Shown here: piece after piece, positions 48,174 to 58,525 of the stretch
How the letters are laid out: each line of letters begins with the position of its first letter
How positions within the stretch are numbered: position 1 is the first letter of the stretch
Source: Serpula lacrymans var. lacrymans S7.9
Taxonomy: Eukaryota; Basidiomycota; Agaricomycetes; Boletales; Serpulaceae
Direction: 5' to 3'
NCBI RefSeq assembly: GCF_000218685.1
Contig: NW_006763295.1
Span: forward strand, 434,001 to 498,000
Length of the DNA: 64,000 bases
Program-made: the position numbers and the translations under genes
Notes under the pieces: generated by a model
Told to the model about the DNA's origin: nothing
Database searches by the model: none
The model's input: the letters and a program-made list of their open reading frames with translations, nothing else

Positions 48174-48586
48174 TGTAACAACCAAGAGTTTAGTTACTCT
48201 GGCGCACAACTCAGACGAAGCTGCAAAGGTAGTGAGGGGAGTGGTTACCCTTAGGATAGGACCAAGTTAGTTGTGGGTAAACAACAGGAGAACTCGCTGA
48301 GGAGTCTCCTTGATCTATTGGGCTATATATACTACTACAGTTTTTTTGTACATGTGTACTGTACAGTTGATGGAGGCAGTGGCTGATGATGTCATGGGGC
48401 ACAGCCCATGTAACCAGCTCCACTGTGTGAGAAACTTGTATCTAAAAATAGAAAAGGCAGTGCAGCGTGAGAAGTGGAGTTTGAACAATAATAGAAAGTG
48501 CCGCATGGCACAGGGTGTGAAAACTACAAAAGAAAGTTGAAGAGGAGAATGAAATTTAAAGGTCCAAAAATTGTGTTATCGTAACA
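48174..48586 (-). repeat. LTR1 copy (about 413 bp), solo
   Basis: On + it starts TGTAACAACCAAGAG and ends GTTATCGTAACA. Sense (set by the 3' LTR next to the integrase) is on -. It matches the other LTR1 copies over its whole length, with shared blocks such as GTACAGTTGATGGAGGCAGT and GATGATGTCATGGGGC. Flanks are TCAGA and CAGAC, so there is no perfect 5-bp duplication. Confidence 0.85.
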
Positions 48587-48593
48587 CAGACAG

Positions 48594-48962
48594 GCAGTAG
48601 TGAAGTGAGTGAGAGTGTCTACCCCTTAAAATAGGACCAAGTTAGTTGTGGGTAAACAACAGGAGGACTCACTGAGGAGTCTCCTGGATCTATTGGGGTA
48701 TTTATACTACTACAGGTTATTTGTACATATGTACTATACAGTTGATGGAAGCAGTGGCTGATGATGTCATAGGGTGCAGCCCATGTGACCAGCTCCACTG
48801 TGTGAGATACTTTGTAGTTAGAAATAAAGAAAGGCAGCGCAGTGTGGGAAAGTGGAGTTTGAACAAAATGGAAAGTGCTGCATGGCACAGTGTGTAAAAA
48901 CTACAGAAGAAAGTTAAAAAGGAAAATGAAAGTTAAAGGTCCGGAAATTGTGTATTGTAACA
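48594..48962 (-). repeat. Second LTR1 copy, 5'-truncated on +
   Basis: Follows the first copy within 8 bp in the same orientation and ends TGTATTGTAACA. It lacks the first about 40 bp of the unit as written on +. Confidence 0.8.
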
Positions 48963-49830
48963 AATGGATACTGCTTACATGATACATTACATAATCAAAA
49001 GTCGCGCATAGAGTAGCTTTTACCTTAGAGTTACACCTCAGTTCTTTACTGAAAGACTGAGGTGAGATATATTCCCTAGATTAATGTTCTACACCTTTAC
49101 TGATTCTACAGTAGTCACTCATTTGTGTCTTATAGGTTAGCAGAATATAACAGTTCTTTACTGAAAGACTGAGTCACTCATTTGTGTCTTCCAGAGCCTT
49201 TTTGTTACAGTCAACAAAACTTATTGCCTATACCAAACAGTGCTTTCAGTCTGGCACCATTGACCTGTTAAATATAGTTTTAAAATGCTAAGAAACAAAG
49301 TCTATGTTTTTCAAGTGTTTTTCACATGTTTTCTTTGTAAAACACTTGAAAAACAGAAACTTTGTTTCTTAGCCTGTTTCTCTACATAACATTGGAGGTG
49401 TTTTGCTCATTTTTTTTGAACATTTTCTTGTGAAACATTAGGGAAAACATTGAAAAAATATTGAACCAAAAATCTCCAATGTTATTTAAACAAACATGCA
49501 AAAAAACAATGTCTCTATTCTTTGAGTGCTTTTCAAATATTTTATTATAAAACATAGGATTTTTCCCCCAGTGAAAGGGACAAAAAAGACAACAAAACTT
49601 TGCGAGGAAAAGGAACACACTGGATAGATCTCTACACAGAGCCACCTACAATTTATACCAAGAACCCAACACAATCTACCTAAGGTTATAGACAAAGTCT
49701 GCACAAAAACAACTTCTAAGAATATGCAACAGATAGCAACCTGATACCACCTCCCACATTGCAGATACTCCTAACCTTATCAAACCCACATCCATCTCCA
49801 CCACCACCACCACCATACAATATGTGAAAA
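48963..49830. repeat. AT-rich stretch with local duplication
   Basis: AGTTCTTTACTGAAAGACTG occurs at 49,040 and 49,152, and GTCACTCATTTGTGTCTT at 49,114 and 49,173, showing a local duplication. The stretch also holds the hairpin at 49,287-49,373. No gene is supported. Confidence 0.7.
49287..49373. repeat. Long hairpin, MITE-like
   Basis: Two arms of 35 nt, starting GCTAAGAAACAAAG and ending CTTTGTTTCTTAGC, pair with only two mismatches around a 17-nt loop. Related sequence (CTTGAAAAACAGA-ACTTTG, TTTCTCTACATAACATTGG, GTGAACCAAAAATC-type blocks) recurs at 62,805-63,090 and 63,718-63,780. Confidence 0.75.
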
Positions 49831-51200
49831 TGTTGCTACACCCAAACCTACCAAATTTGGTCAGATAGATAACTTTGATGGCATGCTAGACCAAGCCAAC
49901 AGATGGATGCTGTTGGCCAAAGCATACTTAAATGGCACCATCTACAACTCAGACAAAACAAAAGCCCTTGAAGCTCTCCCACACATGAAAGAAGGAGCAG
50001 CCCCCACATGGAAAAAAGTTAGATTTAAGGAATATACTGGAGCAGCAAAGTACCCTAAATAGGCAGACTTTGAAGCAGACTTTAATATAACATTCATAAC
50101 TGCAACATAAAAGGGGTGGCAAGTGCTGCCCTCCCAATAATGAAAATGGAAACAGGAGAAATAGCCCTAAAATTTAACTCTTGCTTTGTGGTCAAAGCAG
50201 GGAAGAGTGGCCTAAAAGTCTAATTCTTGTATACAAAAGCTCTATACAACCATACCTCCTTTAAAATGTACTCTGCTCCTCCACACAACCCAAAAATATA
50301 ACAGTGTTAGAATAGTCAAGGTCAAAGCCTGTTAGCCTTGTTAGATAACATATGTCATGAGTGACATTAGTACAAGGGCTGGTAGCTCAGTTGGTTAGAG
50401 CACCACCATATACAGGCAGAGGTTCTCAGTTCAATCCCCGGCTGGTCCACTTTGCTTTTATAAACTCCCTGTGGTCAGGTGACTATATGAGGTTGTATGG
50501 CTAAATCCAATAAACAGTGTTTCCTGTGCAAAGAACAAGTGCACATCTCACACTTATGTCTGGAGAAGAGGAAAGGAAAATAACTAGATAGAAGAACCAA
50601 ATCTGCAAATATTGTAGAAAGGGATAAGGCAGAAATAATAGTTGAAGATGGAAAAGGGATTTCTCACATTCTTAAAATGTAGAGAGAGTTAAATGAATCT
50701 GATTGTGCCAGAGCCATTGACAAATTGGAAAAAGAGGGTTTTAAAAAGGACAACCCACACCAATGTTGGTATTGTCCAAAATAACCATTGTAACGATAGC
50801 CACAATCAACTTAAACTCACTATGAGTTGATACCATGCTATGGCAAAAAAAACCATTGGAACCAAAGTGCTAATAGACTCAGGAGCAACAGACAACTTTA
50901 TGGATACAAAGTTTTCCACCAAACATTGCTAACCGCTAAGCAAATTTGCTACATCCATCACATACAAAAAGGTGAATGGAACTATCAGTCATGGAGGAAA
51001 AAACAAAATAACACATTACACCTACCAATGAATAGAAACAGGCAGAAGAAACACCATCTGCAAGTTCCTGATCACCGGATTAGGAGGAGAAGAGATCTTT
51101 CTTGGATATGCATGGCTCCACAAAGTCAATCCAAAATAGATTGGACTTCCAAAAGCATGGATACTAAACATACTATCTGTACTATTAGGTCACACACTGA
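49830..51200 (+). pseudogene. Degenerate Ty3/gypsy gag-protease (element C)
   Basis: The gag capsid part reads KFGQIDNFDGMLDQANRW, MLLAKAYLNGTIYN and ALEALPHMKEGAAPTWKK (49,850-50,060) with a stop soon after. A CCHC knuckle CFLCKEQVHISHLC lies at about 50,520-50,560. The protease active site VLIDSGATDNFMD is at about 50,860, followed by LGGEEIFLGYAWLHKVNP. Stops and frameshifts run throughout. The element continues right of the solo LTR at 51,206 to about 52,560, where its frame is hard to follow. Confidence 0.8.
50376..50449 (+). ncRNA. tRNA-like sequence (tRNA pseudogene or tRNA-derived SINE head)
   Basis: 74 nt with an intact A box (TAGCTCAGTTGGTTAGAGCA), a B-box-like GGTTCTCAGTTCAATCC, and an acceptor stem GGGCTGG/CTGGTCC with three G-T pairs. 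The T-stem (CTCAG/CCCGG) and anticodon stem (CCACC/GGCAG) are badly mismatched, so it is not a working tRNA. TTTT follows 7 nt later. It sits between the gag capsid and CCHC parts of element C, so it was inserted. Confidence 0.6.
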
Positions 51201-51626
51201 CTGCTTGTTACGATAACACAATTTTTGGACCTTTCCTTCATTTTCATTCTCTGCCTTAACCTTGTATACTTTAGCTTTCACACATGGTGCCACGCGACAC
51301 TTCCCCTTTTGTTCAAACTCCTCTTTCTCGCGCCGCGTTGCCTTCTTCTTTTTTTAGATACAACTCTCTCACACAGTGGAGCTGGTCATGCGGGCTAGGC
51401 CCCATGACATCATCAGCCACTGACTTTATCAACTGTACAGTACATAAGTACAAACACTCTGTATTAGTATATATACCCCAATAGATCCAGGAGACTCCTT
51501 AGTGAGTCCTCCTGTTGTATACCAACAAACTCTCTGCAGCTTCAGGGGTAACCACTCCCCATTCACTACCTTTACAGTGTGTTTTTGTGTGCGCCAGAGT
51601 AACTAACTCTTGGTTGTTACACTGCT
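51201..51626 (+). mobile_element. Solo LTR1 with perfect target duplication CTGCT
   Basis: The LTR occupies 51,206-51,621 (416 bp), from TGTTACGATAACAC to TTGGTTGTTACA, in sense orientation on +. CTGCT stands on both sides (51,201-51,205 and 51,622-51,626). It interrupts element C after its protease. Confidence 0.92.
51468..51480 (+). promoter_or_regulatory. TATA box of LTR1
   Basis: GTATATATACCCC in sense orientation, about two thirds into the LTR; the same position is TATA-rich in other copies. Likely the element's own promoter. Confidence 0.5.
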
Positions 51627-51822
51627 CTCTGATTTGCTCATCCACAACCAAACAACCAGAACTAATGATCAATTACATACATGAAACAAGGATCTTTGCA
51701 AAAACTAACATCACAATGGACCTCGTCATCCAGAGCAACATAAGGAAAATGATTTTCCCAAAATCTTTCTATTCATAGCACAGCCCTGCAGGCAAACCTG
51801 GCCCCTGGGTGGATGTCATATC

Positions 51823-52247
51823 CATGCTGTTATGCACGAAGTGCTTAACAAAGTCTGAGGGTTTGTCAAGATTTGTAAAGAGACTTATCCGAAGACAAGT
51901 TTGAGAACATAGTTCTGAGTAGAGGTATTCTAACGAGAGTTAGTCTTCTTCCGAGTGGAAGTCTGATCTTAGGAGTCTAGTTTTGTAAGTGTAAACTGCA
52001 TAGAATTGTATTAGAGAATACTACTACAGTTACAAGTGTATTTATAGGAAAAGGAATTGGTGATAGGAGTTAGGTCCTATCTAGGGCAGGTTCGTCCGTT
52101 GAGGACTTAGTACTATACAAGGTAATATAACTGCAAGAGAAACGGCAGTGTACGTGAAGGAGATGAGTCATTGGTCCAATGGTATAACCAATGAGTAAAG
52201 GAAAATAAGTAGTCCGTAAATGTCTTGATAGAAATTGTAACACATGC
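51823..52247 (+). mobile_element. Solo LTR of another family (LTR4) with target duplication CATGC
   Basis: LTR 51,828-52,242 (415 bp) from TGTTATGCACGAAGTG to GAAATTGTAACA. CATGC is duplicated at 51,823-51,827 and 52,243-52,247. It is unrelated to LTR1 inside and occurs once in the window. Strand is not fixed. Confidence 0.85.
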
Positions 52248-52572
52248 CAGAAGGCAGAACTATGGAATTTCCGAAGAGGATATTTCTCAAGTCTGAACCC
52301 CCCGGATCTTTGGTACTCTCAGGATTATGCTCCTCATGTCCTGCCAATTGGCATAACCCTGTATCCCACCTCCACATGGTACTCCAGACATCCACTCTGA
52401 TAATCCTGTGCCAGACTTCTAGTCCACCATACATTTTCCTATGCACATTTTCATACTCCTCATGGACTCTGTAGTTTAGACCTTATGGTACAGGTACACT
52501 CCTCCAACATATGATTTCCCTTTGCTAGATAATTGTCTGCATGGAACTCCACACCTACATTATGAGTTACTA

Positions 52573-52637
52573 ACCTCACTACCTTTGCAGCTTTGTCTGA
52601 GTTGTGCGCCAGAGTAATTAAACTCTTGGTTGTTGCA
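52573..52637 (+). repeat. 3' end of a truncated LTR1, 5' LTR of element B
   Basis: The last about 65 bp of LTR1 in sense orientation (CAGAGTAATTAAACTC then TTGGTTGTTGCA), just before the leader of element B. The rest of this LTR is missing. Confidence 0.7.
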
Positions 52638-53130
52638 TTAGGACTTGCTCTTCTTACTCTCTCGCACTTTGTGCAAACCTGGTCCCCAGGGTTAAGGGGT
52701 TATTGTTTTGGAATATCCTGTATAGCAGAATGGTGCCCTCCTAGCGATGGCCCTGTAGTGCTCAAGGAGAAAGGACAATTATCTACACACGGCCCCCAGT
52801 GTTAAGGGGAGTACCTTAGCTCAGCAATTGGTGTGGAACCACTGTTGATTAGTTTTAGAATACCAAACTTCTTCTTCAAATACCTCTGACCAGGCCGGGC
52901 ACTTGCCTCCGCCAGTCTGGAGAAGGGTTGACAGCTTAACAAGCGGGCCACCCCCTGACAACCGTTCGGACTAGGGTTTATTACGTTTACCTTTTATATA
53001 CATTTCAAATACTATAGTGTGGGTAGTTGGAGATTGAGATCCGATACTCAGCTGGGAAGAGGTTGATCCGCAGAGCAAGAGGGGACCCCCATTTACCTCT
53101 TTTTTACATTATCAAAAAGAACAAGTCGAC
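52638..53130 (+). other. Untranslated leader of gypsy element B
   Basis: Non-coding stretch between the 5' LTR remnant and the gag start. It would hold the primer-binding site; I cannot assign one. Confidence 0.5.
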
Positions 53131-55776
53131 ATGTCGTTGCAACCCAATATGAACAGTCTGCTACACAACATGCATGCACAGATTCAGGTTTTGACAAATC
53201 AGCTCGCCAAGGTTCAGGCTGCCCCAGCAGCGGAACCTACGGTTGACCAAAAGTTCAACAAGAAAGTTGAGATCATCACTGACCCTGGCGCTTTTGAAGG
53301 AGATAGGGCTCAATTTGCCGAATGGTGGATCAAGCTCCAGATTTGGATCAAGGCAAATTGGGGCACATTTGCCGATGCTTTTGAGATAGCAACCGCTGTG
53401 CTGTCTCGACTAAAAGGACCTGTGGCGGGTTGATACACCCAAGTAAGACTTCAGGAGTGCTACACGGTGGGTGTGTGGCCTACCTGGGACAATCTCAAGG
53501 TTGAGATTGAAAAATATTTTAAACCATGGGCTGAGCGTGACTGGGCATGTCAGCAGATCCGTTTCTTCAACAGGGAAACATAAGGATGGATGATTATGTT
53601 ACCTGGTTCCTGGCCCTCTCCATCCAAGGAGGGCTTGGTAATGAACACGCAGTAGAACTGCTGGAACGCAATGTGAACCCCCGCATTGCCGAACAGATCT
53701 ATCTGCAGGACACCCAAAGCAACAACCTAGCCCTGGCGGCTGAGGAAGTTCGCCGAGTTGCTAGAGCCATGGAGCTCTATGTGATGCATCAAGGTGGCAG
53801 GCCCACCACCAAAAACAACCAATCCAGAGGCACCCCGGGTCATCAAACCACCATAATCACTCTCACGGGTTCAAGCTGTTCGGGCTGCAGCCAGGACAGG
53901 GTGCTCCTATGGATATCGGCGCCATCCAAGGCAGACAGATGCGCAGATTCAAGGGCAACTGTTACAACTGTGGCCAAGAAGGACACATGTCCTGAGATTG
54001 CAGAAATGGGGTGCAGGCCATTCAACAAAAAAATAATCAAGGGCGCCAGGCATGCCAATTAGAAACTGAAAAGCCGGACAATCAGCTCAATACTCTGGCT
54101 GGTTGTTTGTACGACAAAATCCGGGCTTTCTTCTATGACCAGCAGGTCAACAAAATGAAAGCTCAGGGAAAAGAGTTCAGAGCTTAGGTCACTTGGGTGC
54201 CTTTGCTCCTCAAAACAATGGAGTAAACCACAACAAAGTGGCCCCTGCTCCGGGGTGTTGCACAAGCAATAAAGGAAAGACGGGGGTGGCTCCCCAATTT
54301 GTAAATAAATTTCTCAACTTATCAGAAGTATGTACTTGTATGCAAAACTGTAAATATAATATTTATGATACTACCGCTGCACCAGCGTCTCTCTTGGAGT
54401 GTGGCCCCGGTGAGACAAATACTAGGGTGCTTGATTCTGGTAAAAATAAAAATAAAAATCTAGAAAATCATTAAGTAGAAAAACATGTTTCTCTTGATAT
54501 TTCTTCTTCTTGTGTGTGTTGATGCGCACATATTTATTCCAAAAAGAGATCTGTTTAGACGTTGGTGTGGAAAACCTTGCCCGGGGCATAATACACCCAA
54601 CCAGTGCACTGCTTGTGTAACAACCAAGAGTTAGTTACTCCGGCGCACACAGGAACACACTATAAAGAAGATGTTGAGGGAGTGGTTACCCTTTAAGATG
54701 CAGAGAGTTAGTTGGTATACAACAGGAGGACTCGCTGAGGAGTCTCCTGGATTTATTGGGGTTTATATACTACTACAGGGTTGTTTGTACATGTGTACTA
54801 TACAGTTGATAGATACAGTGGCTGATGATGTCATGGGGCCTAGCCCGTATGACCAGCTCCACTATGTGAGAGAGTTGTGTCCAAAATAAGAAAAAAAGCA
54901 ACGCGGTGCGAGAAAGGGGAAGTGCCACGTGGCACCATGTGTGAAAGCTATAGTACAAGGTTAAAGCGGAGAAATAAAAGTAAAGGGAAGGTCCAAAAAT
55001 TGTGTTATCATAACAGCTTGATTCAGGCGCTAATGGAATCTTCATAGATCAGGTCTGGGCAGAGCAAATTGGACTCCCCCTTGTAAAATTAGATATGTCT
55101 ATTCCTGTCCATAACATTGATGGTACACTTAATGTGGGTGGCTGTATCACGCACAAATGTTCTTTTGTTGTTGAGTACCAAGGACACAGAGAATGAGTCA
55201 CCACTGAAGCTACCCAACTAGGGAAGATTAATTCAATCTTAGGCTGGACCTGGCTATTTAAACACAATCCTGAGATTAACTGGCAGACAGGGGTTGTCAC
55301 ATTGTCACATTGTCCTCAGGAGTGTGATGACTTAGGTAAACTGAGTCACATCCGTCAAACAGAGCTGGATGAAAGGATAAATGCTGGTCACGTTTATGCC
55401 AAGCTCTGATCTTTAGATAAGATCAACAATAATAATGATGAGGTAAAACCTGAGGAAGAGATTAAGAGGCTGGTACCTCCCGAGTACCATGACTTCTGGA
55501 AAGTCTTTTCAAAACATAAGTCAGAACACTTCCCAGAGGCTAAACCTTGGGACCATGCTATAGATTTGAAGGACACCTTCAAACCTAGAAAGGGACATAT
55601 GATTCCCCTCTCTGCTCCAGAAAGAGATGAGGTCTCAAGTTTCATAGATGAACAGCTTAGGAAAAGTTACATCAGACCTTCCAAAAGCCCTATGACGTCC
55701 CCAGTGTTCTTCATTCCTAAAAAGAATGGTAAGAAGCACATGATTATAGACTATCATTACTTAAATGAGTACATGG
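53131..55776 (+). pseudogene. Chromovirus-type Ty3/gypsy element B: gag, protease and start of RT (broken)
   Basis: Gag begins MSLQPNMNSLLHNMHAQIQV at 53,131. The capsid part reads DPGAFEGDRAQFAEWWIKLQ and is stopped by TGA at 53,431; a frame change follows near 53,570. The CCHC knuckle CYNCGQEGHMS-stop-DC is at about 53,960. The protease motif LLDSGANGIF is cut by a solo LTR1 (54,616-55,015). RT begins with KPWDHAIDLKD-like sequence (55,550) and FIPKKNGKKHMIIDY, and breaks off at 55,776 where LTR2 begins. YxDD and RNase H are missing. Two of the stops are CGA to TGA changes. Confidence 0.88.
54611..55020 (-). mobile_element. Solo LTR1 inserted in the element B protease, duplication GCTTG
   Basis: LTR 54,616-55,015 (400 bp, TGTAACAACC to TTATCATAACA on +). 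GCTTG is repeated on both sides (54,611-54,615 and 55,016-55,020). Removing the LTR and one copy rejoins the aspartic protease active site. Confidence 0.93.
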
Positions 55777-57591
55777 TGTCATGCACCAAATTTGATTGGT
55801 AGCATGGACAGGTGTCAATAACGAAGCGAATATTCAAAAAGACTCACCTTTGCGCCACACAGGCACAGTGCCATGTGGAATAGTAATTAATATTGCCCTT
55901 TGCGAACTTGTGGCTGATCAGCACCACCTCTATTAGGCAATCCAGTCACGCTCACCTTTGCTTTTCCATCCGGTACTTTCCGCATTTCGGCATTTTGGCA
56001 AATTTTCGCGTCGCCACTGGCTACACATTGCATTGCGCCCTCGCTTTTGTCGTTTCCCTTACTCCCTTTCCTTTGCCTAGCCCCACCATGGGCCCCTTCC
56101 TCTCCTTTTTATTCTCACCTGATGGTCGTTTCTGGATCCCCATTCTAATCCACTTTTCCGTCACCTCCACCCTCCTCCTCCTCATCTTATTTGCACCCCC
56201 ACCATTTCTGATGTCACCACTTCCTATCCGCTTCCATCGCCGATCCGTTGACTACCACGTGCCACTGCTGATACCAGCAAAGCCCCGGCCGCCGGTCCAA
56301 ATAGGGCAACAGGTCCATCTTCATGACATCGATCTGCCATCATATACTATCAAAACATCAGTCACTCGTCTTGCCTGGTTGGAGCGTGGGTGGGTAGTTT
56401 TTGAGCTGGAGAAGGTTCATCCCCTTGCGTCGCCCATGTTCATCGCTGTCCCATTCACTTGGGTACACTTATCTTTTGTCCATCGTCTTCGCTACAGCTA
56501 CACCTACCACACACTGCCTGGGACTCACTTGTTCCAAATTGGAACTACTCCTCTCCCTCCCTCGTTTGACCAGGTAGTCCAGTACAACCAGTCCATTGGT
56601 AAGGCCATGGAACCGTCAGATTTGGACTAGGTGGTGGACCGGTGGCTCCAGTTTCTTTTTCTTCAGCAGAATATTCATTTACAGTGCAATTATTTTTGAT
56701 TTTTGAATCATTTTTATGGACACATATTTTTTTAGAATGCCTGACTGACAATAAAGGAACTGTGTTGATACTGATAGTGTTTTGCCTTGCCCTTTTTTTA
56801 CTGCATCTTCCCATGACATCATGATTTTCCTGCTCTCTTTTTGCTATTGGACTTTACTTTATGGCTATACAAACCTGTGACATCACTCACAGCATTCATT
56901 GTTCTATCCCTTTCTTTTCCTTTTTTTGACAATCTTATCCTGTACTACCTACGCAGGATTCGTCAGCGTACATTCCTTCCTTCATATTCTTTCTCATTCT
57001 TTTTGCACAGCTATACTGTGCATAGCCTACTTTTCTTTTACTATATAAACCCCTGTATTTTACCTTGTAAAAACAACAAGAACTCGAATCCAGACTTCTT
57101 CTCTAATCTCAAGTTCACTACTCTGCCACTTGTGATCCAGTGTGGTCACAACACTTCCTACTGCTACCACTGTCAACTGCTGTCATCGTCACTCGTCACT
57201 TTTGAAAGTGATTGTCATCCCTTTCAATTAGAGTCCTTCTGAGCACTACAGTCTGTGCGTCAGGAGCCTGCTATCACTGGGAACCTTGTCACCTCGTTAT
57301 CTTATCGTTTTCAAACCTACCTTGTGCTACAATTAGCCAGGTAGTGCTTGTCCATACTCATCACAAAGCCCCTATCTTTTATCATCCAGCTATCCCTCCT
57401 CCTCAAAACCCACACCCATACATCTTTGGGTTTTACTTTGAAGGATTGTCATACATACCACCCCACGAACAACCAGACCACTCCACTGTTCTAGGAGGCA
57501 AAGCCCATACACAAGTTCCGTGGAATCTGGGAGGATTGTGTATTAGTTTGTTTTGTGTGTGGTTTTCTAATAGCAGTTCTTGTCATCGACA
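55777..57591 (+). mobile_element. LTR2 copy a (1815 bp), long LTR-like element
   Basis: Runs from TGTCATGCACCAAA to TTGTCATCGACA. It matches the copy at 60,803-62,261 in inverted orientation over nearly all its length. The first copy has about 360 bp (about 56,713-57,074) that the other lacks, including ACTATATAAACCCC near 57,040, a good TATA box. The left flank is element B RT, the right flank LTR1. No target duplication stands here. Confidence 0.8.
56088..56630 (+). CDS. 180-aa ORF in LTR2 copy a, unknown
   Basis: ATG at 56088 in context CCCACCATGG, open to TAG at 56630. N-terminal hydrophobic stretch WIPILIHFSVTSTLLLLILF suggests a membrane helix or signal anchor. The rest shows IGQQVHLHDIDLPSYTIKT, WVVFELEKVHPLASPMFIAV and SYTYHTLPGTHLFQIGTT. 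The frame continues upstream to 55893, but that part is not kept in the second copy. The same 180 codons are open in the other LTR2, with about 16 differences, many Arg to Cys/His/Trp as expected from CpG decay. I recognise no family. It may encode a protein or be a chance frame in a young repeat. Confidence 0.45.
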   Translation: MGPFLSFLFSPDGRFWIPILIHFSVTSTLLLLILFAPPPFLMSPLPIRFHRRSVDYHVPLLIPAKPRPPVQIGQQVHLHDIDLPSYTIKTSVTRLAWLERGWVVFELEKVHPLASPMFIAVPFTWVHLSFVHRLRYSYTYHTLPGTHLFQIGTTPLPPSFDQVVQYNQSIGKAMEPSDLD

Positions 57592-57638
57592 GCGCTGCTT
57601 TCCTTTATTTTAGACACAACTCTCTCATACAGTGGAGC
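57592..57638 (+). repeat. LTR1 fragment right of LTR2 copy a
   Basis: 47 bp from GCGCTGCTTTCC to CAGTGGAGC match the middle of LTR1 in sense. It continues at 58,268 after an insertion. See the inversion finding. Confidence 0.8.
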
Positions 57639-58267
57639 TGTCAGGCAACAAATACGAAGCTATATAACCAAATACAATGCCTGGTCAAGTCCTTGCTGGA
57701 AGGCGGTGAATCAGGGTATGAGTTTTGAAGAGTATTGGTATAGGCACAAATCCAAACTAATATTGAACTAAAGAATAATACATCGAGTATGTACTTCTTT
57801 ATATAGTGAACAGCGAGGGTCAGACCGAGAAAGGGAAGAATTAAGAAAGTGGTCTGACCAACTGACTAACCAATAGGAAAAGAAAGAGAAAATGGTTTGA
57901 TCTATCGTATTTACTAATTGTATGAGAAAAAGTATTGGTAAGAGATGTGCGATTGGCTGTATCAGTAAGCCCATGAGAAGGCGCTGACTCACAACCTTCT
58001 TCGCTTATCAATATCCCTCCAAAGTGTGCCCAGACATAGCACTGGATCGTTGCTATGTCATTTGGATATCTTCTCGAGGGTCTACAACAGGTCTCCTTTG
58101 TTGTAAGTACGATAGGACGTGAGTGTGAATAGAGAATAAGGAGAAAAAGGATAAAAGTAATAAGATACCGGCTGTGATCTCTAGTCCAAGAGCAAGAGGA
58201 GTGACAGGGATCGAGTCTGTTAACCACGACATGACGGGAATGCGATAAGAAAAATCGATTCCTCACA
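57639..58267. mobile_element. LTR-like insertion (LTR3) within LTR1
   Basis: 629 bp from TGTCAGGCAACAAATACG to ATTCCTCACA, TG...CA with near-inverted ends TGTCAGG/CCTCACA. It splits an LTR1 copy; about 20 bp of LTR1 is lost and no target duplication is seen. Found once in the window. Confidence 0.5.
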
Positions 58268-58496
58268 CCTATGACATTAGCAGCCATTGCTTTCATCAAC
58301 TGTATAGTACACATGTACAAACAGCCTGTAGGAGTATAAATACCCCAATAGATCAAGGAGACTACTTAATGAGTCCTCCTGTTGAGTACCATCAACTAAC
58401 TTGGTCCTAAACCCAAGGGAGTTTACCCACTCCTTCATTTACCCTCTCTGCTTGTTCTTACTGTGCACCAGAGTATAAAAAATTTGTAACAGCTAC
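58268..58496 (+). repeat. LTR1 fragment ending with flank GCTAC
   Basis: 58,268-58,491 is the 3' half of LTR1 in sense, ending AATTTGTAACA; the next five bases are GCTAC. GTAGC (its reverse complement) flanks the other end of the same LTR1 at 62,387-62,391. Confidence 0.8.
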
Positions 58497-58525
58497 AGAC
58501 TGTTTACCTATATTCATATTAACTG

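Noticed and set aside
52814..52845. A-box-like CTTAGCTCAGCAATTGGTGTGG in the element B leader
   Set aside because: No B box or cloverleaf follows, so a second tRNA-like unit is not supported.
57639..58267. Considered a gene in this unique 629-bp stretch
   Set aside because: No frame has a domain and it lies within an LTR1; an LTR-like insertion fits better.
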